Below the pieces are notes generated by a model. That model did not search any database and had not been told where the DNA came from. It saw only the letters and a list, made by a program, of their open reading frames with translations. Below, one piece after another: positions 41,317-49,694 of a stretch of 64,000 bases of DNA. The position numbers were made by a program, and so were the translations under genes. The stretch is from positions 54,563-118,562 of the forward strand of contig NZ_JAALGD010000015.1 of the NCBI RefSeq assembly GCF_011059135.1, given 5' to 3'. Numbering within the stretch: position 1 is the first letter of the stretch; each line of letters opens with the position of its first letter. Source of the DNA: Brevibacillus sp. SYP-B805 (GTDB lineage: Bacteria > Bacillota > Bacilli > Brevibacillales > Brevibacillaceae).

Positions 41317-43386
41317 TTATTCCGGATGATTTCCCGACTTGCCGCCCAATACAAAGGGTGTCGTAACGTTCCGGTAGGCCAGATGCATCGTCATTCCCAA
41401 CGAAGCATGCTCCAGGTTGTGGCAATGATCCATCCATAATCCCGGATTGTTCGCCGCAAACGCCACCTCATACATCTCTCCCGGATCAATCAGCAGGGTG
41501 TCCAGCACAAGAGGGCTGCCGCTGATGGGTTTGCCGTTCTTGCGCAAGACATGAAGATGGTGTCCGTGAAGATGGAGGGGGTGGTCCGCCCAACTGCGGT
41601 TGACAAAGGTTGTCTTCACGATATCCCCTTTCTCCACCATGAGCGTAGGCGTATCCGGGAAAACTTCTCCGTTGATCGCCCACAATTGGGCGGTTTTTCC
41701 ATCGTAATTGCCCACATACAATTGATCCAGGATGAGGGTAAATTGCCGGTCAAACACTGTCAAAGGGCCGAACGGCGAAGGGGCGGGGGTGCCGTAGGAA
41801 GTGGGATCGAAGACGGTGCCCTTTTTCAGGGGTTCCGCTTTTCCCTGCCCGTCTTTGCTGAACACGATGCCGACTTCGGTGTTTTCATCGTAAAGGGCAA
41901 GCGTGACAGGCGTTTCCGGCATGGTGAAGATCACATCGAAGCGTCCGCCGCCCCCGATTCTCAGCAAGCTGTCTGTCAGCGCGCCCGGCTCATGAATGTC
42001 ATTGCCATCGATCGCGGCAACCTTGTAAGCCGTTCCGTTCAACGTGAACATCTTCGTTTCGCTGCTTGCGTTCACCAGACGGAGCCTGACTTCCGTACCG
42101 GGTTTCACGGCCTTTCGCTGGAGCGTGTCTGCAGCATCCAGCGTGGTAACCGTACCTTCAGGCGTTGCCCAATCATGCGCAAACGTCGTGAGATCCAAGG
42201 TACTGCCGCTTCTCTTCTGATTCTCCGGCAGAATGATGAACGGACCAACAAGACCTTTTTGGACCTGGATGGACGAAAGCTGATGGGAATGGTACCAGTG
42301 GCTTCCCGTTTCATTCACGACAAAGCGGTACGTATGGGACTCTCCCGGCATGACGGCATCCTGGGTCATCCCTGCCACGCCATCCTCGGCATTCGGGACA
42401 TCCACGCCATGCCAATGAAGCGTAACGCCTTGATTAATATCGATGTTCACCAGTTTTACTTCCACCAGATCTCCCTTGTTGACAACAAGCGGCGGACCCG
42501 GAAACTGGCCGTTGAACGTCCACGCTTCGATCATCCTGCCTGAACCGAGCCTGATCTGCTGCTTTTTTGCATGCAGCGTAAACCGTTTGTCGGGAACTCC
42601 GGTCCTGGGACCTGTTAATTCCGCGACGCTCACGGCTTCGTTTCCCTGCGTCACGGGGCTATGACCGCCCCCTTGATGCAGGGAAGCATGCGCGAATGCG
42701 GTGCCCCCGCCAAAATCGACCGCGTCATGGTTGACCATCTCCATCGTGTCGGGAAATTTGCTGGCTGCAAGCGACCACGTATAGCCGCTCAACGCCACCG
42801 TCAACAGCACGGCTGCAATTCCTGTGCCTCTCAAGAGCCGGGCGGCAAGCCCCGGTTGACGGTGAAAGATTTTTTCCACGCGCCGCTGCTGGTACCACCA
42901 GAGCAAACCGGCGCAGGCGAGCAGGATGCCCGGATAGATCGTGGATTCCGTTGCATCCGGAATGGCCGGAACGGCGAACATCACCAGATAAGCGGCCAGC
43001 ATCGTACCGATCAGCATGGTGTGGATAGGCGCCACGATGGAGACCAGGGACGCCGGGTGACCGGAATCGGCTTGTTTCAGCTTTGGCATGGATGTCCTCA
43101 TCACCCACAAAGCCGGCAGTGCCATGACCGGCAGAACGACGAGGAGGCGATCCCACACAAAGAGCCATCCAAACAACCACAGCACAAGGAGCATATTGAC
43201 GAACCACAGGCAGAAGAGGACCTCCCCCGCCCAAATGCCGATCCTTGCAAGCCGGCTCCATCGCTTGACATTGCCGTTGTGGCATGCCGCATATTTGAAG
43301 CGATTCGCCGCAAACCCGGTCAACCCCCATACGAACACGAGCGCCAGCAGTACGAGAAATTCCACGGCATTAAACAGTTCGAACAT
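41317..43386 (-). CDS. Membrane-anchored multicopper oxidase
   Basis: A 689-residue copper oxidase with an unusual N-terminal membrane part. Residues 1-215 contain about six hydrophobic helices (the first at 4-24). The catalytic part shows three cupredoxin domains with all copper motifs: LHWHGVDVP (about 327), HWYHSHQ (about 370), HPLHLHGHHLHV (about 608) and MDHCHNLEHASLGM (about 655), giving type 1, 2 and 3 copper ligands. The active site should face outside. The ATG at 43386 overlaps the end of the monooxygenase gene and has GGAGG nine bases upstream; the ATG at 43407 is less well supported. The two genes form one operon, probably under the divergent MarR regulator. The physiological substrate is unknown; phenols or metal ions are typical. 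Confidence 0.9.
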   Translation of the reverse strand: MFELFNAVEFLVLLALVFVWGLTGFAANRFKYAACHNGNVKRWSRLARIGIWAGEVLFCLWFVNMLLVLWLFGWLFVWDRLLVVLPVMALPALWVMRTSMPKLKQADSGHPASLVSIVAPIHTMLIGTMLAAYLVMFAVPAIPDATESTIYPGILLACAGLLWWYQQRRVEKIFHRQPGLAARLLRGTGIAAVLLTVALSGYTWSLAASKFPDTMEMVNHDAVDFGGGTAFAHASLHQGGGHSPVTQGNEAVSVAELTGPRTGVPDKRFTLHAKKQQIRLGSGRMIEAWTFNGQFPGPPLVVNKGDLVEVKLVNIDINQGVTLHWHGVDVPNAEDGVAGMTQDAVMPGESHTYRFVVNETGSHWYHSHQLSSIQVQKGLVGPFIILPENQKRSGSTLDLTTFAHDWATPEGTVTTLDAADTLQRKAVKPGTEVRLRLVNASSETKMFTLNGTAYKVAAIDGNDIHEPGALTDSLLRIGGGGRFDVIFTMPETPVTLALYDENTEVGIVFSKDGQGKAEPLKKGTVFDPTSYGTPAPSPFGPLTVFDRQFTLILDQLYVGNYDGKTAQLWAINGEVFPDTPTLMVEKGDIVKTTFVNRSWADHPLHLHGHHLHVLRKNGKPISGSPLVLDTLLIDPGEMYEVAFAANNPGLWMDHCHNLEHASLGMTMHLAYRNVTTPFVLGGKSGNHPE

Positions 43387-44593
43387 GGGACAGCGCCTCC
43401 TCGCCATGAACCGGTTCGTTCCAATCGATGCGGTAATCGTACATCCATGCGTGCGAGTGCCTGTTCGCCGCCTTCAAAAAGAAGGGGAGCATCAGGTCGC
43501 GGAAAAACACCTGAACGGGGTGGGTCGCATGTTTGCGCTGTCCAAGGCTGCGGGAATACCGAACGATCCGCTCCACCCGTTCCTGCCGGAGCGCTTGAAA
43601 CGCGGCAAAGGCTTGCTCCACGTTGTCGATGTCCCGTACGCACTTGGCGAGCATCATGGCGTCTTCCAGCGCCAGGGAAGCGCCCTGCCCGGCATTGGGC
43701 GATGTGGCGTGGATCGCATCGCCGACAAGAACGGCAGAACCGCTGTGCCAAACCGTTTGAGCGGGCATATCGTAGATCGGATAGACCCCGATTTCCCCTT
43801 CTGTCAGTCGAATGATCTCCGGAACCGGCTCCACATCATCCCGATACAAAGCGGTGATGCGCTGCCGCCATTCCGCAGCCGGGAAAGCCTGCAAATCCCT
43901 TCGCGTCGGCGTGCCGGGATAATCCATATTCCCGAACCAGTAAATCTCGCCGTTTTCCCTGACCAGATAGCCAAAAAACGCTTTTTTGCCAAAAACCATA
44001 TGCTGTACGCCGGGCTCATGCGGAATGGTTGTGCTGTGCGCAAATCCGCCAAAGCTGATCAGTCCCGTATAAGCAGGCTCCGGCGCGTTCGGCAGGATGA
44101 TGTTCCGCGCTCTCGAGTGAATGCCGTCGCAGCCGACCAGAAAATCTCCGGTGGCGGATGTCCCGTCATCAAAGCAGGCGGTCACCATGCCGCCAGCCAT
44201 GTGCAAATCGACGAGCTTTTTGCCAAACACGACCGGGATGCCCTGCCGCTCTGCTTCTTCCCGCAGCGCGCTGTGCAGCAAGCCTCTTTTCACCGTAAAG
44301 CCCTGAGGTTCGCCCAATGGCTGGCCCACCCTGCCCAACCATTTGCCGCTGCCGCTGCGAAAGCTCATGATGCGCATTTCGAAGCCTTCCCTGCGAATGA
44401 AGCCGTCCATTCCCAGTTCCTGGAGGATGCGCATGCCGTTGCGTCCCACATTCAGGAACAATCCCGCATAATCGTCATGCACCGGCATCGCTTCGTAAAT
44501 CAGCGGCTCACAGCCGGCTCTTTTCAGGAATAGGGCGGCGGCGGGGCCGGCAATCCCGCAGCCGATGATCAACGCCCTCTTTTTTCTTCCCAT
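43370..44593 (-). CDS. FAD-dependent aromatic-type monooxygenase
   Basis: A 407-residue flavoprotein of the PHBH-like (UbiH/salicylate hydroxylase) class, which hydroxylates small, often aromatic compounds with NAD(P)H and O2. The FAD-binding GxGxxG site is RALIIGCGIAGPAAALFLKRAG (residues 6-27); the DG-type motif is FLVGCDGIHSRARNIIL (about 151-167); the second FAD motif is SAVLVGDAIHATSPNAGQGASLALEDA (about 286-312). The ATG at 44593 has GGGGAGG upstream. It precedes and overlaps the multicopper oxidase gene by 17 bases. An 8-bp inverted repeat lies in its promoter, 48 bases upstream of the start. Confidence 0.9.
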   Translation of the reverse strand: MGRKKRALIIGCGIAGPAAALFLKRAGCEPLIYEAMPVHDDYAGLFLNVGRNGMRILQELGMDGFIRREGFEMRIMSFRSGSGKWLGRVGQPLGEPQGFTVKRGLLHSALREEAERQGIPVVFGKKLVDLHMAGGMVTACFDDGTSATGDFLVGCDGIHSRARNIILPNAPEPAYTGLISFGGFAHSTTIPHEPGVQHMVFGKKAFFGYLVRENGEIYWFGNMDYPGTPTRRDLQAFPAAEWRQRITALYRDDVEPVPEIIRLTEGEIGVYPIYDMPAQTVWHSGSAVLVGDAIHATSPNAGQGASLALEDAMMLAKCVRDIDNVEQAFAAFQALRQERVERIVRYSRSLGQRKHATHPVQVFFRDLMLPFFLKAANRHSHAWMYDYRIDWNEPVHGEEALSHVRTV

Positions 44594-44640
44594 GTCGCAG
44601 CCTCCCCAGCGTAATCGCTGTTTTTCATATTTCGTTCTAG

Positions 44641-44659
44641 TATCTTAAAAATTAAGATA
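44641..44659 (-). promoter_or_regulatory. Inverted-repeat operator in the monooxygenase promoter
   Basis: TATCTTAA-AAA-TTAAGATA is a perfect repeat with 8-base arms, 48 bases upstream of the monooxygenase start and about 195 bases from the divergent MarR gene. The arm length, AT-rich composition and short spacer are typical of MarR-family operators. Binding by the neighbouring MarR protein is inferred. Confidence 0.6.
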
Positions 44660-44770
44660 TCATTCCCGGTTGATCCTCTCCATCCATCATACTGCGGTGT
44701 TTTCTTTCCCTACAGCGGCGTGCGACCGATTTTTCTCTCCGTCTCTCGGCGGATCGACCATCACAACCGG

Positions 44771-44797
44771 TTGGCTGCACTGCGGCTATGTTATAAT
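44771..44797 (+). promoter_or_regulatory. Promoter of the marR gene
   Basis: TGTTATAAT (44789-44797) is an extended -10 element with consensus TATAAT; TTGGCT (44771-44776) is a weak -35 candidate at a short 15-base spacing. It is about 58 bases before the ATG at 44855. Confidence 0.5.
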
Positions 44798-44854
44798 GCG
44801 GTATACATTCCATGCGCAAACAACAAGTTTGAGGAAGGATCGGGGGAAATAACC

Positions 44855-45343
44855 ATGGATCACAAACGATCGGCCCGACAGGATCTCAACCAGTCTCTTC
44901 TTGATGCTTCCAGGCGGCTTTCCACCCAAACCGTGATGTTTCACCAAGCCGTGGCCAGCTATCTGGGTCTGAACATTACCGATCACAAATGCCTGGATCT
45001 TGTTCTCGGCATGGGGAAAGCAACGGCCGGTCAGCTGGCCGAACTGACAGGACTTACGACAGGTGCCATCACAAGCGCGCTGAACCGTTTGGAAAAGGCG
45101 GGGTATGTTCGCCGGGTGAAAGATCCGCATGACCTGCGCTTTGTCATTGTGGAACCGGTCTACGATCATTTGCACCGGATCAAGGAGGTTTTTGCCCCTT
45201 TGAACGACGCCATGACCGAGCTCCATTCCCGTTACAGCCCGGACGAACTTCGAATCATTCTTGATTACATGGAACGATCCATTCAGGTCCTGAACCGTCA
45301 AGCGGATCACCTGAGAAAAAGAAACAAACCAGATACGATATGA
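44855..45343 (+). CDS. MarR family transcriptional regulator
   Basis: A 162-residue one-component regulator. Helical dimerisation segments flank a winged helix: NITDHKCLDLVLGMGKATAGQLAELTGLTTGAITSALNRLEKAGYVRR as recognition region (about 43-90) and a wing with VKDPHDLRFVIVEP. The ATG at 44855 follows GGGGGAAATAACC; the frame extends to 44720 without a ribosome site. It is divergent from the monooxygenase and multicopper-oxidase operon, the usual setting for a MarR repressor that responds to a phenolic or other small substrate of the adjacent enzymes. The inducer is unknown. Confidence 0.9.
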   Translation: MDHKRSARQDLNQSLLDASRRLSTQTVMFHQAVASYLGLNITDHKCLDLVLGMGKATAGQLAELTGLTTGAITSALNRLEKAGYVRRVKDPHDLRFVIVEPVYDHLHRIKEVFAPLNDAMTELHSRYSPDELRIILDYMERSIQVLNRQADHLRKRNKPDTI

Positions 45344-45385
45344 GAAAAAACAGCAGCAAGTGTGGTTGGCAAGCAGGAGCGTACG

Positions 45386-46039
45386 CTACGGCTTCCCGTT
45401 GTCAACCAGGTAAACCCCCCTGTTGGTCACGCTCCTGATCGTAATCCGCCCGTTGGTGGCATCGTGCAATTTCCGGCGCAGATGAAAGAGATGCACATCA
45501 AGCGCCTTGCTGGACAATGACAACTCATCCCCCCAGACCGCCTGGATGATTTGGTGCCTGGTGGCAAGCGCATTGCTGTGCAGCAGCAGGAAATGAAGCA
45601 GCCTGCTTTCCGTTTTGGTCAGCTGCCCTTTCAGCCAGTCCCAATCAACGGGAGCAGCAGCGCCTCGAGGGTGCATGCTGCCGGAATCCGCGAAAGCCCA
45701 TTCCCTCCGCTTCAGCATGACGCGCAGCCGGGCCGCCACCTCCCGCTCCGAGCACGGTTTCACCTGATAATCGTCAGCCCCCATGGCAAACGCCTGCAGC
45801 ATGTCCGTTTCGTCCCGCCTCATCGCCAGCACCAGCAGGCATGCCCCGGGATATTGCAGCCGGTAACTCTTGACCAGCGGCGCGGCAGGAGACTGCTTGC
45901 AGTCAAGAATCACGTACCGGATCATCTCCCGGGAAATGGTCTCCGTGTGATCCAGCAGCTGCAGCTCATGCCGCTCCAGCTGCTGGTAGCGGTATGTAAA
46001 GCCCGAAGACTGCTCGGTTACATAAAGTCCCTTGGTCAT
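45386..46039 (-). CDS. Atypical orphan OmpR-type response regulator
   Basis: A 217-residue regulator with a receiver-like domain (1-115) and an OmpR/PhoB winged helix (about 125-215; LTKTESRLLHFLLLHSNALATRHQIIQAVWG, then ALDVHLFHLRRKL and IRSVTNRGVYLV). In the receiver the phospho-acceptor-position Asp46 (YVILDCK) and Lys94 (YQVKPC) are present, but the N-terminal acidic pair is replaced by GLYVTEQ and the Thr/Ser switch residue is replaced in LLVLAMRR. No kinase gene adjoins. It may work without classic phosphorylation. The ATG at 46039 has GAGGG seven bases upstream; 20 further codons to 46099 are unsupported. Targets are unknown. Confidence 0.8.
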   Translation of the reverse strand: MTKGLYVTEQSSGFTYRYQQLERHELQLLDHTETISREMIRYVILDCKQSPAAPLVKSYRLQYPGACLLVLAMRRDETDMLQAFAMGADDYQVKPCSEREVAARLRVMLKRREWAFADSGSMHPRGAAAPVDWDWLKGQLTKTESRLLHFLLLHSNALATRHQIIQAVWGDELSLSSKALDVHLFHLRRKLHDATNGRITIRSVTNRGVYLVDNGKP

Positions 46040-46268
46040 TTCCCTTCCCTCGCGATACCCTTCGTTACCAGTTGAGTATAGCGACGAATGTTTAATCATT
46101 TTTTAAGACAGAAAAGAGTTTGTTTGAATTTTATGTTTCCATGCACAATTGTGAGCAAAATGGGGGCCTTGCCGTCTATTTGCCTGTTCCTCCCGACTTG
46201 TCTGGAATACTATGATGTTGCGAGAGATGCGATCTTTCCAAATCTTGCAATGGAATGGTGGGATACCC

Positions 46269-46787
46269 GTGGACGACTATGTCAAGGAGATGCGAAAAAT
46301 CATCGGCACGAGGCCCCTGCTCATCTGCGGGGCAAGCGTCATCATTTTTGACCGGAACCGCCATGTCCTGATGCTGCAGCGAAGTGACAATAACGGCTGG
46401 TGTTTTCCCGGAGGAGCCCACGAACTCGGGGAGAAGATTGAGCAGACGGCCAGAAGGGAAGTGTTTGAGGAGACGGGACTGACCCTCCATGACCTTTCCC
46501 TGTTCGGGGTTTTTTCCGGTGAAGAGCTGCATTATGTCTATCCGCATGGCGATGAAGTGTACGTGGTGGATGTCGTCTTTACCGCGAACCGGTATGAGGG
46601 GGAAATCAGCATCAACGAAGAGAGCCGGGCCTACGGCTTTTTTGCGATCGATCAGCTGCCTGCCGATCTCAGCCCGCCCGTCATACCCATTGCCAACGCG
46701 CTCATCAAGCGGTTTGACACCATTACCGCCGACCATGCACGCGAATGCGGGATTGCGCCGTACAAAAAAACGGGCCACCCTCGGTGA
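46269..46787 (+). CDS. NUDIX hydrolase
   Basis: A 172-residue pyrophosphohydrolase acting on nucleoside diphosphates linked to another group. The Nudix box GX5EX7REUXEEXGU is complete in GGAHELGEKIEQTARREV and FEETGL (about 48-70). The preceding strand VIIFDRNRHVLMLQRSDNNGWCFPGG and the substrate loop EELHYVYPHGDEVYVVDVVF are typical. I start at the GTG (46269), which gives the usual opening VDDYVKEMRKIIGTRPLL; 19 more codons to 46212 look random. The substrate is not predictable. The 3' end overlaps the terminator of the convergent cold-shock gene. The gap 46040-46268 is AT-rich and shows no further gene. Confidence 0.88.
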   Translation: MDDYVKEMRKIIGTRPLLICGASVIIFDRNRHVLMLQRSDNNGWCFPGGAHELGEKIEQTARREVFEETGLTLHDLSLFGVFSGEELHYVYPHGDEVYVVDVVFTANRYEGEISINEESRAYGFFAIDQLPADLSPPVIPIANALIKRFDTITADHARECGIAPYKKTGHPR

Positions 46788-46791
46788 CCCG
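46764..46791 (-). terminator. Terminator of the cold-shock gene
   Basis: CGGGCCACC (46771-46779) and GGTGACCCG (46783-46791) pair with one mismatch around a 3-base loop; the A7 run at 46764-46770 gives the minus-strand T tail. It lies within the last codons of the NUDIX gene. Confidence 0.75.
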
Positions 46792-46810
46792 GATGCTCTC
46801 CCTTTTTCGT

Positions 46811-47011
46811 TTACCCGCTGCGGACGACGTTGGCCGCCTGCAGGCCGCGCTGGCCCGTAATCACCTCGAATGTGACCCATTCTCCCTCTTCCAGATTACG
46901 GTAGCCTGCTCCGTCGATTGCTGTATAATGAACGAAAATATCAGGACCGCCTTCTCTTTCAATAAATCCATACCCTTTTTCCTTGTTAAACCATTTTACC
47001 TTTCCCTGCAT
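46811..47011 (-). CDS. Cold-shock protein (CspA/CspB family)
   Basis: A 66-residue OB-fold RNA chaperone. Both RNP motifs are present: KGYGFIER (RNP1, about 12-19) and DIFVHYTAI (RNP2, about 24-32), with the opening [17 protein letters not shown]. The length equals that of canonical Csp proteins, and the ATG at 47011 has GGGAGGAAG upstream; a longer frame to 47098 is unsupported. It is a single-gene unit. Which Csp paralog it corresponds to cannot be decided. Confidence 0.95.
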   Translation of the reverse strand: MQGKVKWFNKEKGYGFIEREGGPDIFVHYTAIDGAGYRNLEEGEWVTFEVITGQRGLQAANVVRSG

Positions 47012-47182
47012 CCATCTTCCTCCCTTGCATCGATCAAGCGGTTCCGCTCTGAGTACCATCATATGCGGAGTCCCGGGAAGAGGAGCCGCCCCGGACAAAA
47101 AAATATTCTAACCGGCGTTCCCTTCCGCTACAATAAATAAGGGAAGTCGAGACAACCTCTCAGATTGAAAGGAGAAGAAACC

Positions 47183-47641
47183 ATGCGTTACGCTCCGATA
47201 TTGCTGTCCATGATGCTGTTGGCCGGCTGTTCCGATCTCACCCAGGGGGTGCAGAATGCCCAGCAGGCCGTGGAAGCGGGCAAACAAGCCATCGAAGCGG
47301 GCAAAGAAGTGGTTCAGCAGGGAAAACAGTTCGCCGAATCGGAAGTCGCCCAGCAGCTGAAAGCCTATTTGCAGCAAAAATACGATTCGTCCGAAGCCCT
47401 GCGCAAGGCGATGTTCTCCGGGGACGGCAAGCTGCTGACCGAAGAATTGAAAAAAACGGAGCTCGCCAACTTCAGCTTTTACCGGTCGGAGCTGTTTGGC
47501 ATCGAATTCAGGGGGAAACTGACCGCCGACGGCACCTTTCAGGTCCTGCGCTACAGCTTGACCAACCCGAACGAAGCTCCCGCCGTGATCAAGGAATTCA
47601 ATGTCATTCTCGATCAAAACGGACAGATTCAGGTGCAGTGA
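47183..47641 (+). CDS. Lipoprotein of unknown function
   Basis: A 152-residue exported lipoprotein. The N-terminus MRYAPILLSMMLLAGC ends in a good lipobox (LAGC, Cys16), so the mature protein is anchored on the outer face of the membrane. Residues 20-65 contain a repeated helical pattern (QAVEAGKQAIEAGKEVVQQGKQ) of coiled-coil character. Residues 85-150 form a probable beta-sandwich (FGIEFRGKLTADGTFQVLRYSLTNP, EFNVILDQNGQIQV). No family is recognised. The ATG at 47183 has GGAG eight bases upstream. It is monocistronic with a strong terminator. Confidence 0.8.
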   Translation: MRYAPILLSMMLLAGCSDLTQGVQNAQQAVEAGKQAIEAGKEVVQQGKQFAESEVAQQLKAYLQQKYDSSEALRKAMFSGDGKLLTEELKKTELANFSFYRSELFGIEFRGKLTADGTFQVLRYSLTNPNEAPAVIKEFNVILDQNGQIQVQ

Positions 47642-47656
47642 CACCGCCCGTCATCA

Positions 47657-47713
47657 TGGAAAAAAACAGGCGATGCTTCCTTTCGCAGGGAGCATCGCCT
47701 GCCTGTTTTCATC
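47657..47713. terminator. Strong bidirectional terminator
   Basis: AAAACAGGCGATGCT and its complement AGCATCGCCTG-CTGTTTT form a long stem with partial inner pairing. A and T runs at the ends serve both the lipoprotein gene and the convergent dynamin genes. Confidence 0.88.
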
Positions 47714-47717
47714 CGCG

Positions 47718-49688
47718 TTACGCCAGAAGGGATGCGACCGTCTTTTGCCTGGTCAGCAGGTCGCCGATGTCCACCTGCATCTCCAAGGCAGCAAAGACGC
47801 CGGTGAAATATTCTTCCACCTGCTCGGTTACGCGCTGGCGTTCATCGGCCACCATCTCGGCAAACGCAGCGGCGAAGCGGTCTTCCAGCAGCTGTCCGCC
47901 CTGCGCCAGGTAGTGGGCGACCGGCTGCTGAAGGGCTTTCTCCAACGCATCCCGCATGGCAGACTTCCCGTCCAGCTCAAAAAAGTCTTTCGCATTCTTG
48001 AACAGCTTCAGCGCCGCCTGCAGCTCAGCCGTCCCTGTCCCCGGCAGTTCCTCGGCAAACGCCGGTGTCTCCACCTGCCGGTTGGCATACGGTGCCAGGG
48101 TGGCGCCCTGCAGATAGCGGGCCAAATCCGTTTCCCACCGTTTCACCAGCGCCGCCCCTGTCTTGTTCAGGAATTTCTCCAGCCGCAGGGATGTGGCCCG
48201 CAGCTCCTGCCCCAGATCATAGCTGACAGCCCGCAGCAGTTCCTGAAGACATTGTTGGAGCGCCTGCTTCATGTTGCGGCCGTCCTCTTTCAGCACGGCC
48301 GGATTAAACGCATGGCTGAACAGTTCAGGGAAGCGGAAAAACAGCCGCTGTTTCACATAATAAAGCAGTTCTTCCCGCTCCTTCGCCAGATCCCGTTCCT
48401 CCGGGGCGACGGAGATCCCGGCAACCAGCTGCAGGGCCTCCTGGCGCATCGCCTCGGCCGCTTTTCTCCGTTCCTGCCGGACGCTTTCCCCTTCTTCCGC
48501 AAGCGCGATCCACTCGCCCAACGTATCGTGGGCCCGCCTGATCTCGCCCAGAGCCGCATCCACGGCCATTTGGGTCAGCTCCTCCAGCGTAAAACGCCGG
48601 AAGTCTCTCTCAAACGCCGACAGACCGGACAACTCCAACGCCTCTTCCTCCGGCATCAGCGCTTCGCCGGCGGTACGATGGGTGCGCTCCCGGTACAGTT
48701 TTTCCGCCGAGGCGCTCAATTTGCCCGCCCCGTGCATCCTTGCCAGCAGGGCGGTCTGGCTGGATACCGGATAAATGCGGGGGAACCGGATGCCGCAGGC
48801 GAGCAGGTTTTTCTCCACGTGGGCGACGACCCCCGCCAGCTCTTCGGGAGAGGCGGCCAGGTCGGCGGCATTCACCAGGAAAAACATCTTGTCCAGCTCA
48901 AAGGTCTCTTTCACGCGCCCCATTTGCAGCAGAAATTCGCGGTCGGCCTGGGCGAACGCATGGTTGTAATAGGTAACGAACAGCACCGCATCCGCATTTT
49001 TCATGTATTCAAAGGCGACTCCGGTGTGGCGGGCGTTGATGGAGTCCGCCCCAGGCGTATCCACCAGCACGATGCCCTGATCGGTCAGCGGACAGGCGTA
49101 GTAAAGTTCGATGAATTCGGCAAAGCAGGCTTTCTCTTCCTTGGCGACGAAGCCTTTGAATGCCTGCATGTCGACGACCAGCTCGCCGCCGATATGGGGA
49201 GCCATCTCCGGCATCCCCTTTTTCACCGCTCTGATAAACGTGTAATGCGGTTTGACCGTGGCTGCGATCTGGGCGACATCGATCTGGTCCACCGCCGCGA
49301 GCGCGCTCTCCATGTCTGCGGCCTCGATTTCGAACACCGCCAGCGAGCGCAGGACGTCCTGTTCCAGCACCTCGCGCGATTTCAAGACCACGCGCACCGT
49401 CCCGTGGGCATGCTGCTCGTCCGGCGGCATGATCTTGTTGATCGCCGCCGTCGTCGGGTTGGGAGAGACCGGCAGCACCAGATCCCCCATCAGCGCATTG
49501 GCGAAGGATGACTTGCCCGCGCTGAATGCGCCGAACAGCGCGACCGTGAAACGGTTCTCCCGCAGCCGTTCCGCCCGCTCCCGCAAGGCTTTCGCCTGCC
49601 CCTGCATCCCGGGGACGCCGCTGATCGCCTCGCTTGTTTTGATCAGTTTCTCTGCCGCTGCAAGCAGCGTTTGCTTCAGTTGGTTCAT
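47718..49688 (-). CDS. Dynamin-family GTPase, second half of a split DynA
   Basis: A bacterial dynamin-like protein of 656 residues. G1 is GAFSAGKSS (about 53-61), G2 Thr lies in NPTTAAINK (about 77-85), G3 is DTPGADS (about 216-222) and the G4 position reads NAADL (about 270). Long helical bundle and assembly regions follow (about 300-650), with an apolar stretch that could touch membranes. It begins six bases after the stop of another dynamin gene of 545 residues. In B. subtilis a single 1193-residue DynA carries both dynamin units in tandem; together these two ORFs (about 1200 residues) equal it. The protein probably acts in membrane fusion and protection against phage or pore damage. Confidence 0.88.
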   Translation of the reverse strand: MNQLKQTLLAAAEKLIKTSEAISGVPGMQGQAKALRERAERLRENRFTVALFGAFSAGKSSFANALMGDLVLPVSPNPTTAAINKIMPPDEQHAHGTVRVVLKSREVLEQDVLRSLAVFEIEAADMESALAAVDQIDVAQIAATVKPHYTFIRAVKKGMPEMAPHIGGELVVDMQAFKGFVAKEEKACFAEFIELYYACPLTDQGIVLVDTPGADSINARHTGVAFEYMKNADAVLFVTYYNHAFAQADREFLLQMGRVKETFELDKMFFLVNAADLAASPEELAGVVAHVEKNLLACGIRFPRIYPVSSQTALLARMHGAGKLSASAEKLYRERTHRTAGEALMPEEEALELSGLSAFERDFRRFTLEELTQMAVDAALGEIRRAHDTLGEWIALAEEGESVRQERRKAAEAMRQEALQLVAGISVAPEERDLAKEREELLYYVKQRLFFRFPELFSHAFNPAVLKEDGRNMKQALQQCLQELLRAVSYDLGQELRATSLRLEKFLNKTGAALVKRWETDLARYLQGATLAPYANRQVETPAFAEELPGTGTAELQAALKLFKNAKDFFELDGKSAMRDALEKALQQPVAHYLAQGGQLLEDRFAAAFAEMVADERQRVTEQVEEYFTGVFAALEMQVDIGDLLTRQKTVASLLA

Positions 49689-49694
49689 CCGTCG

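Noticed and set aside
46144..46153. CACAATTGTG palindrome resembling half of a lac operator
   Set aside because: Short AT-centred palindromes occur by chance; no LacI-family gene or sugar gene is nearby.
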